A stretch of DNA of 64,000 nt, from positions 48,292,907 to 48,356,906 of the forward strand of contig NC_084463.1 of NCBI RefSeq assembly GCF_027409185.1, in the 5' to 3' direction. The notes below the pieces were generated by a model. It had not been told where the DNA came from and did not search any database. It saw only the letters and a list, made by a program, of their open reading frames with translations. Within the stretch, counting starts at the first letter, position 1, and each line of letters begins with the position of its first letter. This stretch comes from Cynocephalus volans (Eukaryota; Chordata; Mammalia; Dermoptera; Cynocephalidae). Positions 35,759 to 52,269 of this stretch are shown here, piece by piece. Both the position numbers and the translations under genes were made by a program.

Positions 35759-35930
35759 GGGGCCAGCCCGTGGCTCACTTGGGAGAGTGTGGTGCTGATA
35801 ACACCAAGGCCACGGCTCCGGATCCCTATATAGGGATGGCCGGTTAGCTCACTTGGGAGAGCGTAGTGCTGAGGACAAACAGCAAGTCAAGGGTTAAGAT
35901 CCCCTTACCAGTCATCTTTAAAAAAAATAA
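35759..35930 (+). mobile_element. dimeric tRNA-Ile-derived SINE (CYN-like)
   Basis: Two tRNA-like halves are visible: GGCCAGCCCGTGGCTCACTT ... GGCTCCGGATCCCTATATA and GGATGGCCGGTTAGCTCACT ... GGGTTAAGATCCCCTTACC, then an A-rich tail. A target-site duplication AAAATATTTAAGACATTT / AAAATATTTAAGAAATTT flanks it (35741-35758, 35931-35948). Confidence 0.92.
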
Positions 35931-37782
35931 AAAATATTTAAGAAATTTACTAAAACTCATTAAAACAAATGAGTTCAGCAAGAGCAAAAGATACAAGATC
36001 AACATAAAAAATCCAGTTACTCATTATGTACTAGCAATGTGTAATCTTATAATAAAACTAAAAACAAAAAACAAACAAAAAAATTTCAGTCATAATAGCA
36101 TCAAAAGAAAGAAATATTCACGAAAACTTTCACAAAATAAGTGCAAGCCTTTACACTAAATAAATGAAAAATAAAGCTGAAATATATGAAAGAAAAATCA
36201 AATAAATACAAATACACCCAGTGTTCAATGTTATATCATTGATGAAAACAGTCCTCAAATTCATCTAAAACTTTAATGCAATCCTTTCAAACTCCCAATT
36301 GTATGTTTATAGAAATTAATAAGCTTATTCTGGAATTTACATGAAAATGAAAAAGAAACTAAATATTCCAAACGACCTTGCAAATAAAAATTAACTGAAT
36401 CATACTTCCTAATAACAAATCTCACTTGACAGTTACACAAATCAAGAGAGTAGTACTAACATAATTACAGATTCTTGTGAACTAATAAAATGGATTGGAA
36501 ATTCTAGTTAAAAACACTTTCATTTACGGTAAATTGATTTTGACAAAGGTTCCAAAGAATTTCAATGAGGAAAGAACAGGGTTTTTTTTTCAACAGTGGT
36601 GCTGGGAAAATTACATACCTACCAGAAAATGTACGAAGTACGACCCATAACTCAAATCATAACACAAAAAATTTATGAAAATGGATCGTACACCATTTAC
36701 CTCATAAGACACATACACAGTTTATCTCATAACAGATAAAACTATAAAATGCTTAGAGAAATATTGGAGGAAAATTTTGTAGTCTTGAATTGTGTAGCGA
36801 TTTTTTAGATATCACATCAATAGCACAATAAAGAAAAAATGTTGAATTGTACATTCTCAAATATATAAAATGTTTTTATTTCAACAACACCATGAAGAAA
36901 GAAAAGAGAAAAGACATTGGGAGAAAATATTTCAAATTATATGTGTCTGAGTAGGACTAGTATCCAGAATATATATAGATATCTTACTAGTCAACAATAA
37001 AACAGACAACTGACCTACTTTAAAATGTGCAAAGGATTTGAATTATAACAAATTCTACAAAGATGTTATATAGATTGTCAATAAATGTGAAAACTTGCAC
37101 AATATCATTAGTTATTACAGAAATGCAAACCAAAACCAAAATGAGATCATAATTAACACCCACTACAAAGGCTATAACAGAATAACAAGGGTTGGCAAAA
37201 ATGTGAAGAATACGGAAGCTTCTACATTGCAGGTGGGAGTGTAAAATAGTGCAAAACAATTGTAAATTTGTTTATCAATTGTAAACAAAGTGTAACAAAA
37301 ATTTAGCAGTTTCTAAAATGTTATATATAGTCTCAGCATGATACAGAAATTTTACTCCCAAATATGTACCCAAAAGAACTGAAATCCTATTGCTACATGC
37401 AGACTCTTTTACAAGAGCCACAGTAAATATAACCAGAATTAAATTTTAAGAGAAAAATGTAAATCACATGTAAGATAAACTTTAAAAGACTCCAAAAGAT
37501 TCAAATAAAGTTAAAATTGTTTAAATAAAGTAGTGCAACATTCTAAAGATGCCATCTTTAACACAATTTTACTTACTTAACGCAATGCACGAAAAGCTTA
37601 AAGGTAAATGACTCAAAATGTATGAAAAGATAAAAAACATTGGAACTTACATTATACCTACAGAAAGATATCAATTCTCACTTATGAGATTATCAAAAAT
37701 TTTTTGATTATCAGTAATATTGTCGAGGAATAGGTACTGTGGTACGTTTCTGCTAAAAAACCAAAATGATATAATCATTATG

Positions 37783-37826
37783 TGGTGTGTGTGTGTGTTG
37801 TGTGTGTGTGTGTGTGTGTGTGTGTG
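37783..37826. repeat. (TG)n microsatellite
   Basis: About 20 TG dinucleotides with one TTG interruption. Confidence 0.95.
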
Positions 37827-38360
37827 CAAAACACTTAGGCATTATCCTAGGATACAAGAATTCCACTCTAGGAATCTACCCTATGATTAGAACTTACAGA
37901 CAGCTAATTTAATTGGTCAGGACGACAAGAAAGGGATGGAGTAATTTATTGAAATTCTTTAGGTAGCTTTGAAAGCAGCCTTTGGTTTTCAATGACTGGC
38001 CCTGTGCTCAGTCACCCTCCTTACACTGCACCACTTGGAGGTGGTCCTCACCCTGGGTTGAGGTGACAGCTTCCATAGCCAGGGCCAGTCACTTATTGCA
38101 GCAGGTCCCCATCCTAGTGGATGTCCAACCCCACCGTGACATCATCAGGTGCCCACGGCACCCTCAGATGCAGGAACTGCACAACCCTTCTGGGAGCAAG
38201 TGGACCCCCTGATTTGTCACTCGTGTGTCTCGACACTCTGCCTCTCATATCTACATGGACACCAGAGAAACAATTGGCAAAGAACAACCAACCAGTGGCC
38301 ATTGAGAGAGGTACTGGGCCCATCTGCCATTGGCTCTGTCAAGCATGCCAGAATTGCCTC

Positions 38361-38436
38361 ATTTGCATATGCTCACAGTCCTCATCCAATCACACATCAC
38401 CTACTTGGGAAGCTTCCAACTCCAGGCCTATAAATA
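38361..38436 (+). promoter_or_regulatory. H2B-type promoter: octamer, CCAAT, TATA
   Basis: An exact octamer ATTTGCAT (38361-38368), CCAAT (38386-38390) and TATAAATA (38429-38436) precede an ATG at 38476. This is the known architecture of H2B promoters, where Oct-1 binds the octamer, and the short leader is histone-like. Its presence shows that the relic is a DNA-level duplicate, not a retrocopy. Confidence 0.75.
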
Positions 38437-38475
38437 CCCCACCCCACCTCCTTTGTGCTGCCTCTCTGGCCCTCA

Positions 38476-38890
38476 ATGGCAAGCAACAGTGTGGTCATCA
38501 TTCCAGATCCCACCTTCAAGAGGACATCATTCCCAAGAAAAGTTGTAAGAAGCCACCACCAAGAGTCAGAAGAAGAAAGGCAGGAGGCACAGGAATCTCC
38601 ACCGAGAGAGCTGCTCCACCTAACTCTACCAGGTACTGAAGCAGATGCACCCCAAACCAGCATCTTCTGCAAGGTCTTGGGCATCATGACCTATGTCAGC
38701 AACATCTTGGGCACATCACTTGGGTGACCCCCAGCCTGGTACCCAACAACAAGCGCTGGACCATCACGTCCAGCGTGCTGCAGATGGCTGTGCCCCTGGT
38801 GTTGCAGGAGAGATGGCCAAACACCTGCGCCTGAGGGCATCACCACAGCACCAGCACCAAGTGAGGATGTCCTGGCCCCCCTAAATTAGT
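38476..38890 (+). pseudogene. H2B-variant histone pseudogene
   Basis: From ATG 38476 a basic tail (KKSCKKPPPRVRRRKAGG in one frame) leads into an H2B histone fold spread over three frames. LYQVLKQMHP (from 38624) is followed by TSIFCKVLGIMTYVSNILG (from 38656) and NNKRWTITSSVLQMAVPLVL (from about 38748), then EMAKH. These align with the canonical H2B order VLKQVHPDTGISSKAMGIM, NKRSTITSREIQTAV and ELAKHAVSEG. At least three frameshifts and a TGA at 38725 destroy it. The C-terminus differs from canonical H2B (SEG followed by a Pro/Ala-rich end), and many core substitutions suggest a fast-evolving, testis-type H2B variant rather than a replication H2B. Which variant is not clear. Confidence 0.75.
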
Positions 38891-41140
38891 TCAGAACAAC
38901 ATAGTCACACTTTTAAAATTTAAGTTTGTAGTCACTTCATTATATTTATTTTAGAATTCATTAAAATTATAATGTCATAAAGCATAGGGTATTATCAATA
39001 TTTTATATTAATCACATTTAAGAAGATGACTGTCAAGGTCTTTTTCTTCTATTATTCCATAGTAGTTGTTATGAGATAAAATTTTTTCTGGCTACTAAAT
39101 ATGTATCTGAAGATGTCACTTTATGTCATTCACCAAATATGTGGAGAGTTAAAAACCACCATACATAAATGGCAGCTATTAATATTTGGCATAATTTCAA
39201 ATACCTTCTTAAAATAAATTTAGGCTTATTATTTTATGTTTTCCAAATAAAAAAAAACTTAAAAAGTTTTCCATGTATTAGTTTGGTTGAGATAGTTAAT
39301 GATGAAAAATCATATTTTGTCAAATTTAAAAGAATAGCATCATCTTATTATATTTTAAAAATCATCTAAATTGTTTCCCTTCTGTTTCCTCCAAAAGTTA
39401 CAATTTGTTGCTTGCTAATTAAAGCATATAGACACGAATGTGACAAGCACACGAAAATTTTATTTTTGAAAGCCACGACAACATGTTTGAATTCCATATT
39501 TTTGAAAATGTAAGATAGAATGCAATCAGAATAGTTTGAAAACAGAAAGAAAAAAATACGATGATAATAGTTACTGTCCGTCTGTGAAGCTGAGGACATC
39601 AAGCCCTTGTGGCAAAACAGTGGAAGCTTCTGTCTCTGAACATTAGAACATGTTATGTTTTCTAGAGAAATAATAATAATAATAATGTTAAAAGTTGAAA
39701 GTTCATGTACATATTTAGGGAGAACTATCTCCAATGGGAGGGAACTTGATTATTCCTAATCAGTGTATGTGGAAAACAAAGAATAAATTTCTCCAAATTC
39801 TAATTTCCAAACTGGAGATATCTCTACATACCAGTGCATCCAGATTTGATGTGACTCTCATCTTATTACTATGATAAATGGTGCTTGTGGTAAAAAATAA
39901 AACATGCAGCCTTTACAAAAAAGAGTGCTATACTTTTTTGGTATCCTCTTGGTTGTGGTGGTTGGAAAAACACAAAGGAAACAGAACGTTTAGTTGTTTA
40001 TTCATTTTTAGACTTTTTGATCAAAACCTTGCAGTGTTTCACTCTATGCTACTTCTGCAGTGACACTTTCTTTGCCTATGACTTTCCCTAGGAGAGCTGA
40101 GAAGTAAATGTCATGAAACCAGCAATACCCTTATCAGCAAGCACTGTGCATGCAGCTGCAGCACACGCTAAATTCACATGCTAAAGAAAAATACGCTACA
40201 AGTAATCCAGCAACATCAGAGGTGTGTGGTGCTTATCATATTTATTTATTTGGCATTTTCATGTTTTATAAAGGTTTTTCTCATGAAACTAATTTTCTTG
40301 GGAAAGGGGTATTCTTTTCCTGAAATTGCCACCCATGTCTCTCAGGTTACCAATTATTGCCACTAAATTAATCAACCCTCCCTCACCTATTGTCATCTGC
40401 AATTCTCATAATCTTTTTTATGCAGCTGATGTCCAGCTATAGGCTGTAAAATGCTGCTAATAGAATGTGGTATAATTCATGAGGAAAATGACACTTTTGA
40501 TTAATATAAAAATAAAATAAAACAAAATATTATTTTATCATATAGGTTACATACTTAAATCTAAATCAAACAGCAAAAATATCACTGTACAAATGATATT
40601 ATTAGAAATAAAATAATTCAGAACGAAATAGATATTACTATAAAGATGTGGAAATAGACTTTGCCAAATATCATTACTTTGAAAAACGTATTTCTCTTAT
40701 ACAGAATAGCCCTTGATTTCTTATAAAGAGCTTCTTCATTTCATCATAGTCCTGCTTTTTATTTATGACACCTGATTTAAGCCCAAACACATTATAAATT
40801 TTTTTCTTCCTGGTAGATATAATGTTGTTATTTTCCTCAACATTATCCATGATTGTTCATATATGTAGGGATTTAAAATATTAATAATTGCCTAAGGTAA
40901 AACTCTGTGTAATGACAATGAACTTGTCCTGTATGCTCTGTCTTTTGTGAGTGCTCAGGTCTTCATCCTCAGTTTGTGGAGTCCATAGTCATCACTTCTT
41001 AACAGTGAGAGGAAAAATGTGCTTTTAAATTTTAAATATTTTAATGGATCAGAAAGGTCTCAAGTTTTCTTTGCACATTGACTAACCTATAGATGGTCTC
41101 AATGATCTCTTTTTCAGTATTTACTATGTGCCAGGCTTTA
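38891..41140. other. AT-rich, no feature recognised
   Basis: Roughly 2.2 kb of AT-rich sequence with only short ORFs. No repeat family or gene was assigned with confidence. Confidence 0.45.
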
Positions 41141-41144
41141 TTTG

Positions 41145-44880
<3,736 letters not shown>

Positions 44881-47215
44881 ATGATTGATGATTTCCATTC
44901 CTCTGATTATATTCCCAGCAGTGGCATAGCTGGATCATATGGTAGATCTATCTGCAATTGTTTGAGGAACCTCCATACCATTTTCCATAGAGGCTACACC
45001 ATTTTGCAGTCCCACAAACAGTTTAAGAGAGTTCCTTTTTCTCCACAACCGCGCCAGCATTTATCATTCTCAGTCTTTTGGATATTAGAACCAAACAGGG
45101 GTGAGCTGGTATCTCAGTGTGGTTTTGATTGGCATTTCCCGAATGCTGAGTGATGTTGAGCATTTTTTCATGTGTCTGTTGGCCATTTGTATATCTTCCT
45201 TTGAGAAATGTCTATTTAGCTCTTTTGCCCATTTTTTAATTGGGTTATTTGGGGGTTTTTGTTGTTGTTGTTGTAAAGTTGTTTCAGTTCCTTATATATT
45301 CTGGATATTAATGCTTTGCCAGATGTATATTTTGCAAATATTTTCTCCCACTCTCTTGGCTGTCTTTTAACTCTGTTAATTGTTTCTTTTGCTGTGCAGA
45401 AACTTTTTAGTTTTATATAATCCCATTTGTTCATTTTTCCTTTGGTTGCCCATGCTTTTGGGGTTGTATTCATGAAGTCTGTGCCCAGTCCACTTCCTGG
45501 AGTGTTTCTCCTATGTTGTCTTTACAAAGTTTTATTGTTTCAGGGTGTATATTTAATTCTTTAAACCATTTTGAGTTGATTTTGGTATATGGTGAGAGGT
45601 ATGGGTCTAATTTCATTCTCCTGCATATGGATATCCAGTTATCCCAGCATCATTTGCTGAAGAGGCAGTCTCTTCTCCAATGTATAGGCTTGGTGCCTTT
45701 GTCAATGATCAGATTGCTGTAAGTGAGTGGGTTGATTTCTGGATTCTCTATACTATTCTATTGATGAGTATTTCTGTTTTTATGCCAGTACCATGCTGTT
45801 TTGGTTATTATAGCTTTGTAGTATAGTTTAAAGTCAGGTACTGTTCTGCCTCCAGCTTTATGTTTTTGGCTCAGAATTGCATTAGCTATGTGTGGTCTTT
45901 TGTTACTCCATATAAATTTCTGGATAGTTGTATCCATTTCTGAGAAAAATGTCATTGGAATTTTGATGGGGATTGCATTGAATTTGTATATCACTTTGGG
46001 TAGTATGGACATTTTCGCTATGTTGATTCTTCCAATCAAAGAGCATGGGGTATCTTTCCATCTTCATGTATCTTCTTTAATTTCTCTCAACAGTGGTTTG
46101 TAGTTCTCATTATGGAGATTTTTCACATCCTTGGTTAACTCTATTCCTAAGTATTTTATTCTTTTGGTGGCTATTGTAAATGGGCAAGCTTTCTTGATTT
46201 CTCTTTCTGAGTGTTCACTACTGGAGAATAGAAATGCTACTGATTTTTGTGTGTTGATTTTGTATCCTGCTACTTTGCTGAAATCATTTATCAACTCCAA
46301 GAGTTTTTATGTAGAGGCTTTAGGCTATTCGATATATAGGACATGTCATACATGTCATCTGCAAACATGGACAGTTTGACTTCATCTTTTCCAATCTAGG
46401 TGCTTTTTATTTCCTTCTCTTCTCTGATTGCTCTGTGTAGCACTTCCAACACTATGTTGAATAGGAGTGGTGAGAGTGGGCAACCTTGTCTAGTTCCTGT
46501 TCTTAAAGGGAAAACTTTCAGCTTCTGCCCATTAAGGATGATATCTATACATAACAAATATTAGATAAGAAAAAGGTGATATTACAACTGATACATCAGA
46601 GATACAAGAAATCATTAGAGACTACTATAAACAACTATATACCAACAAATTTGAAAATCTGGAGGAAATGGATAAATTTCTGGACACACACAAACTACTA
46701 AAAGTGAGCCAAGATGATGTAGAAAACTGAACAGACCAATAACTAGAAAAGAGATTGAAGCTGTTATCAGAAGGCTCCCAACAAAGAAAAGCCCAGGACC
46801 AGATGGGTTCACAGCAGAATTCTACCAAACATTCAAAGAGGAATTGACACCAATTCTTCACAAACTATTCCAAAAGATTCAAACAGAGGCAATTCTCCCA
46901 AACTCATTCTATGAAGCAAACATCACCCCGATACCAAAACCAGGTAAAGATACAACAACAACAAAAAACTAGAAGCCAATATCCTTGATGAATTTAGATG
47001 CAAAAATCCTCAATAAAATACAAGCTAACAGAATACAGCAACACATATGCAAAATTATACATGATTATCAACTGGGATTGATCCCAGGGATGCAAGGTTG
47101 GTTCAACATATGCAAATCAATAAATGTGATACACCATATCAATAAAGTAAAACACAAGGACCATATGCTCATCTCTATAGATGCTGAAAAAGCATTTAAC
47201 AAAATTTAACACTCG
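44881..47215 (-). mobile_element. L1 retrotransposon B with twin-priming inversion
   Basis: 44881-46545 is ORF2 in antisense, from the C-terminal region to the RT block near NGQKLKVFP. At about 46546-46555 the orientation flips, and 46556-47215 is ORF2 in sense, ending at [11 protein letters not shown]. Read along the minus strand, the outer end of the inverted piece stops just upstream of where the non-inverted piece begins, with about 30 codons missing. That is the structure left by twin priming. The 3' end is lost at the join with L1 A. Confidence 0.75.
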
Positions 47216-48303
47216 TTCATGACAAAGGCTCTCTACAAGTTAAACATATTTCTATTGAAGTACTAATTTAGTGCCACCAATATATAAGAAGAAAATAGCA
47301 CTTTTTAAGATCAATATAATGGGGTAAAATGAATAAAAATAATTTTGTGTATAAGCATTTTGCCCACCAAAGGAATTATCTCTTAGCATCTAGATACATA
47401 GATACACAGATAGACAGACAGACATATTGAAGGGGAATGCTTGTGCTCTGTATTCTACATACTAAGGCTTCAATGTAAAATTTTTACATAAACTGTGATA
47501 ATGCTCAATATTTTTTTTGGAAAAATATTCCAAAGTGAATAGAGACAGTACAGAAGTGGTTCAGTAAAGTTTCATGAAAATAGCACTTATTAATTAAATG
47601 ATCAAAAAGTAAGTGGATTAACAAATTAGCAAATGAAAACTAAAATTATTTGTGTTCATAAACTGCATCTGTAACCAAATTTTTTAAATCAAGAAAAGGA
47701 AATGGATAGCAGCCCTTCAGAGTTGTCATTTTTAAAGGTATTACCCAGGCTTTATTACCAAAGATGATTCCTCTTTTGTTCCTTACACAAGTAATTAAAA
47801 TAGAAAGATTAAACAAGAGAACTCAGAAAGAGATTCGTTTTTCCTCCACCACCTGTGAGCTGGTGATAATGATGTCTGTTTAGTGACTTTATGAAATTAC
47901 TTCCCATGCAAGTTTCACCAAGTTCAGGTCCTTCTACCTCTAAAGGAAATCACACACCTGTTTGCTCATTTGGAATTCTGAACAATGATGATCCCCAAGG
48001 CCTTGCATTATGTGACAAGTAGATCTATATTGATATTTTTTTCTACTAGGATATAGTTCTCTTTGAGTTTCTTTCTTTCTTATTCTCTAGGATCAAGGTG
48101 AGGATGAGCCTCAGAGACTTGGTTTCTATAAAGGAAAGTTGTTGGAGGCCTATGGGTTTGCTGCCTGTTCAAAATAGTCTGGATACATCCTCTTCTAATA
48201 ACAATAGCAGGCTATCTAAATCTACTCACAAGTATATCAGGTAAACAACTAAATACATCCTTGTTGTGAACATGAACAGCACATGCATTTAAAATAATTG
48301 CCT
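47216..48303. other. no gene recognised; GATA/GACA patch
   Basis: AT-rich sequence with a short GATA/GACA stretch at 47390-47428. Nothing coding. Confidence 0.4.
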
Positions 48304-49925
48304 TAGGCTTCTGGCCAAGATGGTGGAATAGACCATCCCCAGTGTCATTCTCTCCCACAAATGAACCAATTTAAAACTATTAAAAAGCAACAACAGCCAG
48401 GCTGGGACTGCTAGAGCTCAGGGGAAGAGTAGGAGAGACCTACAGAGTGCAGGAAGGTGGGAGAAGCCACAATGAGAGAAAGAAAAAACCACTCCCAACA
48501 TTTCATGCCATGGCTGCTTTAAGGCTGGAGCTGCTGAGCACATGGAGCAGAAGCAGCAAAAAGCAGCAGCTGTGCCCTTCAGATGAAGTTGCTTGGAAGC
48601 GGCAGGGGAGAAGAGGGCCTTGGTGGCCCCCAGGCCAGCAGTACCTCCAAGAGTGTTCCCATGGACCCACATAGGAGCCAGAAGCCACAACAAATGAGAA
48701 GACAGAGCCACTCAGAGGCCAGTGAGTCATCGCAAGGGACCAGAGCATGGCCCGTCCCATGTGAAGTGTTTGGAGCACAGGCAGTGGGGAGATGGGCCCA
48801 CCGGGAGAACACTGGGGCACAGCAAGGACAGCTGATCTGCCCCCCAATCAGTGCAGGACCACTCAGAGGAGACTGGTCAGAAATATAGAATTACAAGGGG
48901 TGCAGTTTGATGAGAAGACTCAGGCCCAGACCAGTGTTTCTACACAATCCAGGTGCATCAGATTTCACCAGATCTGGAAGTACCTATAAAGTCAACTATT
49001 AAAACCTGAGCTGCACAAAAAGCCTTCCCTAGGGAACCAGCAGCAAAGTAGCAATTTAGTTCAACTACACAGCTCAAGTTCTGGTCCCCAGAGGAAGTTC
49101 CCCCATTTTAGAAGTAAGCAAAGGACAACAAATTAGTTACAGTGCAGAGTTTAAGTGGTGGGAACAGCAAATAATCCAACACAGAACTGAAAGAAAAAAC
49201 GAAGTTTCTGTCATAACCAGAGACAAAATTTGATAACCAGTAAAGTTCTCATTTCACCAAAGAACACCTGTAACACCTAGAAGGATCAGAAGTCCCCTGG
49301 GCTAACAAGCCAGGAAGGGGGAAGAGCGAGAGACCTCAGCCATGCCCCCCCACACCCACAACCAGTCCTGAGGATGGGGACCGATGGCCTAGGCCACATA
49401 CCCCTGACGAGTGCAACCATGCCAGCGACGACCACCAAACTGCTGCAGGAGGTGCCCCAACCTCACCCAAGCCAGGGCAGCTAGGGGCTGAGGGCCTTGT
49501 CCACGCCCCCCCCACATAAGCAACCAGTGCAGTGACAACCACCAAGCCACTGCAGGAGGCACACCGGGCTCTCGCGAGCCGGAGTGGTAGGGGACTGAGG
49601 GTCTCGACCACACCCCCTCATGCTCAACCAGCCCAGTGATGACCAGCAAGCTTCAGCAAGAAGGGCCCTAGTTTCCTGAGCTGGAGTGGTGGGGGGAGAG
49701 GGCTATTGCCACACCCTCTTGACATGTGCACCCAGCCCGGCAATAACCAAGCCACTGCTGGAAGCCCCCCAGTCTCTCCTGTGGGAACGTGGAGGATGCC
49801 GCAGGCCTCAATCCCACCCCTCTTCCCTCCTCTTTCCTCCTCCCTCTACCCCATTTCCTTCCCCTTTTCCCTCTCCCTCACCCTCCCAGCTGCTCTGCAA
49901 CAACATCATAGATAGAATGTAAAAA
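48304..49925 (+). mobile_element. L1-5'UTR-like composite with tandem monomers
   Basis: GCTTCTGGCCAAGATGGTGG at the left end is typical of L1 5'UTR starts. GC-rich, ORF-poor sequence follows, then about four monomers of 104-107 bp (49320-49800; ACCACCAA-type words near 49431, 49538, 49642, 49746), a pyrimidine-rich CTTCCCT tract and an A-rich end at 49920-49930. No ORF1 or ORF2 follows. It is either an isolated L1 5'UTR or a non-autonomous derivative. Confidence 0.5.
49320..49800. repeat. ~105-bp tandem monomers, about 4 copies
   Basis: Each unit carries CCACGCCCCCCC(A)CA, an AACCAGx2CAGTGA-like word, CCACCAAGCCACTGCAGGAG and GGAGTGGTAGGGG(A)CTGAGGG. Copies are diverged by roughly a quarter by eye. 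Confidence 0.7.
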
Positions 49926-52269
49926 AATAATATTAATGAAATTTTAAAAAAACTTTTTTTTAAATAAAAAAATAATATGACTGCCTTGAAGCAGAAAATT
50001 GTGAAATCCAAAAATGTCACCTCCTATCTGTGGGATCCTCCTAGCTTCCAATACCCCTCCTTGGCCCAATAAAATTTTATATTGATATTTTGTATTTATA
50101 ATCACCCAAGAAGTGCTTATAGTCATAAAGACTGTATGGTCACTGAAATCAAAGGAGCAATTTGGACTCAAAAAAATGTTATGTCTCTGTGTCCATAAGG
50201 CACAGACATAGGACTCTTTTCAATTGAATAACTAGATTATAGGAAATGACCCCAAAGCACCAGATATTAACTCAGGCCCTCTCTCCACCACCCAAGCTAA
50301 GAAGATGCAGCAATGTGAGGAGATTCAGGAATACAGAGGCAAGAGTACCTGTCAGGAAAAAAACAAAACAAACAAAAACCTCCACCTCTTGAAGAGAGTA
50401 TTCTACTTAAAATCCATCATAATTAAATTCAGCATTTAAATCATTTCTTGCATCATGAGACTTCACTGTGTTGGGGGGAGAAGTCAGATGTTGTATTACA
50501 ATGTGGTTCAGGGTAAGATGACCCTCTATTATTATGAAAGAATGAGTGTCATGTTATTCTGGCTACACTTTTTGTGAGAATTATTTACTGTGAGCTTGGA
50601 ACAGATTCTGATAATGAGACAATAGCAAAAGAGTAATTTTCTCAAGACAGTCAATTTTCCCAGGAAGTAAGAAGGCGGCTGGCTCTGGATCCGTATTGGC
50701 TTTTCAAGGCTGTTAAAAGTCTTTTCAAAGGAGCTTAAAGTGCTTGAACCTCTCCTGCCACAATTAAGGCTCAGTGCTATGTTGTTTTCGCTGTTGTTGT
50801 TTCCTTTGGTTGCAACCAAAGTGTCAGGCCAATCTGTTTGTTCCAAGGAGACTGTATTCATCTCAACTGAATATAAGAAAACCAATGACAGGGGTATTAT
50901 TCAAACTGCCGTCAAGGGCCCTTATCTCCCTGGAACCAAGGCTGCAGGTAAAAACAAAGCCCAGGATGGGATCCTGGCCCAGAAGACTCTCAGGGATCGC
51001 ACTTGGCGAATGCTACATGCTGTTGTCCAAGAATCTCGGTTGTTCTGAAGTCATTGTATGCAACGCTAAATGTCCTCAGCCACGTCCACCAATATTTAAC
51101 TCAGGACTCAAAGGATAAGCGAGTACATATTTTGAAGGCTGTCATTAAACAGCTAGTCTGAGGTAGGAACTATAGCATCAGTATCTGCCATACTGAGGTC
51201 AATCAACCATGTGAATTTATGAAGCTGGATTCAATGCTCCTAATGCAACTTCCAGCTTTATGATCCTGTGATTCACATGCAAAAATTAAAAATAAAGAGA
51301 GAAGATTCAGGAAAAAGGAAGGGGGACAGAAAGAAAGAAGCCCAGGGCAGGGGGTGGGGAGGGTAGGAAATAGGCACATGGTAGGGATCAGAAGAGCAAG
51401 CATCACACAACATACAGAATAGGCAGAGATAACAGGAGGGATGGATTCCAAAGATTTGCCAATGGTCTTCCCTTAAGTCCTCAGGTCAGCGTAGAAGGGG
51501 ACGTAAAGTAAACTAAACTACTCATTGCTATTGAACCCAGGAGAAAATCAATAGCAGCTTCAAGAGTTCGTGCAGTTTCACCATAGCAGCCCCATTAGAA
51601 TCCTCTGCATTTCTTTGCTTAAGCCTCATATGCTCCGTAGAGAAAACACTGACTCAGAAGAAGGAAGTTTATAAATTCTGGGCCATATTTCATTGAGTGC
51701 TGTTATCCCATAAAATAGAAGTAGAGAATACAGACATGGAGCTTTGCATCCAGAGCATATGTAGAAAGTGCACGTGAAACTCTAGTGTCACAAACTTCTT
51801 TCTTCTCACATCACTCCCATCACAAAAAATAAGAATTGATAATGCTGTTTGTTATCTGAGTACAAAGTTTTAATTTTATATTCTAAAAGCATAATAATGA
51901 ACCAAATGAAAGAAAAACTAACAAATCAACAGGTGAGTAAAATTCATAACAGGACAAACTTATCAGAAAAATAAAGCAATTTAAGACCAGAATAATGATG
52001 CTGAAAATGAGACTGATATCCTCATGGTTACATCATCAGTCTGTATAAAAGCAATCAATGGTACGTGTAACTTAGAGAAAAATATGAAACTTATTGGTAG
52101 ATAATTGATTAGTAATTTCCTTTAGGTGAAAAGAAGACACTTGGTAATTAATTTAAAAAGGGAATGAAAGAGAGAAAACTCAATCCTGTGACAACTTTTA
52201 TTATATCATTTTCATCAGTGAAAGAATCTCAGTGCAGCGCAGAAGAGGAGGTCGGCAGCCTTCACGCAC
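49926..52269. other. no gene recognised
   Basis: Contains a 102-codon plus-strand ORF (50740-51048) with a hydrophobic stretch MLFSLLLFPLVATKVSG but no homologue I recognise and no splice context. The exon that should follow the dynein exon at 52270 is not visible here. Confidence 0.4.

Larger units (their letters stand above)
35230..37890 (+). mobile_element. old L1 ORF2/3' end, sense
   Basis: The order of L1 landmarks (GCAAGGATTCTCTCAACAGA, ACACCCATTTATTATAAAAC, ATTGCAAATGACATAAATTT, AATGGATCGTACACCATTTA, ACTAGTATCCAGAATATATA) runs 5' to 3' on the plus strand. Many indels and stops are present. A SINE is inserted at 35759-35930. Confidence 0.8.

Noticed and set aside
35759..35930. tRNA gene suggested by A and B boxes
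   Set aside because: Arms do not fold as a tRNA, and the element is a SINE dimer with an A tail and target-site duplication.
50740..51048. 102-codon ORF with a signal-peptide-like hydrophobic stretch
   Set aside because: No homologue recognised, the hydrophobic stretch is internal, and an ORF of similar length overlaps it on the opposite strand.
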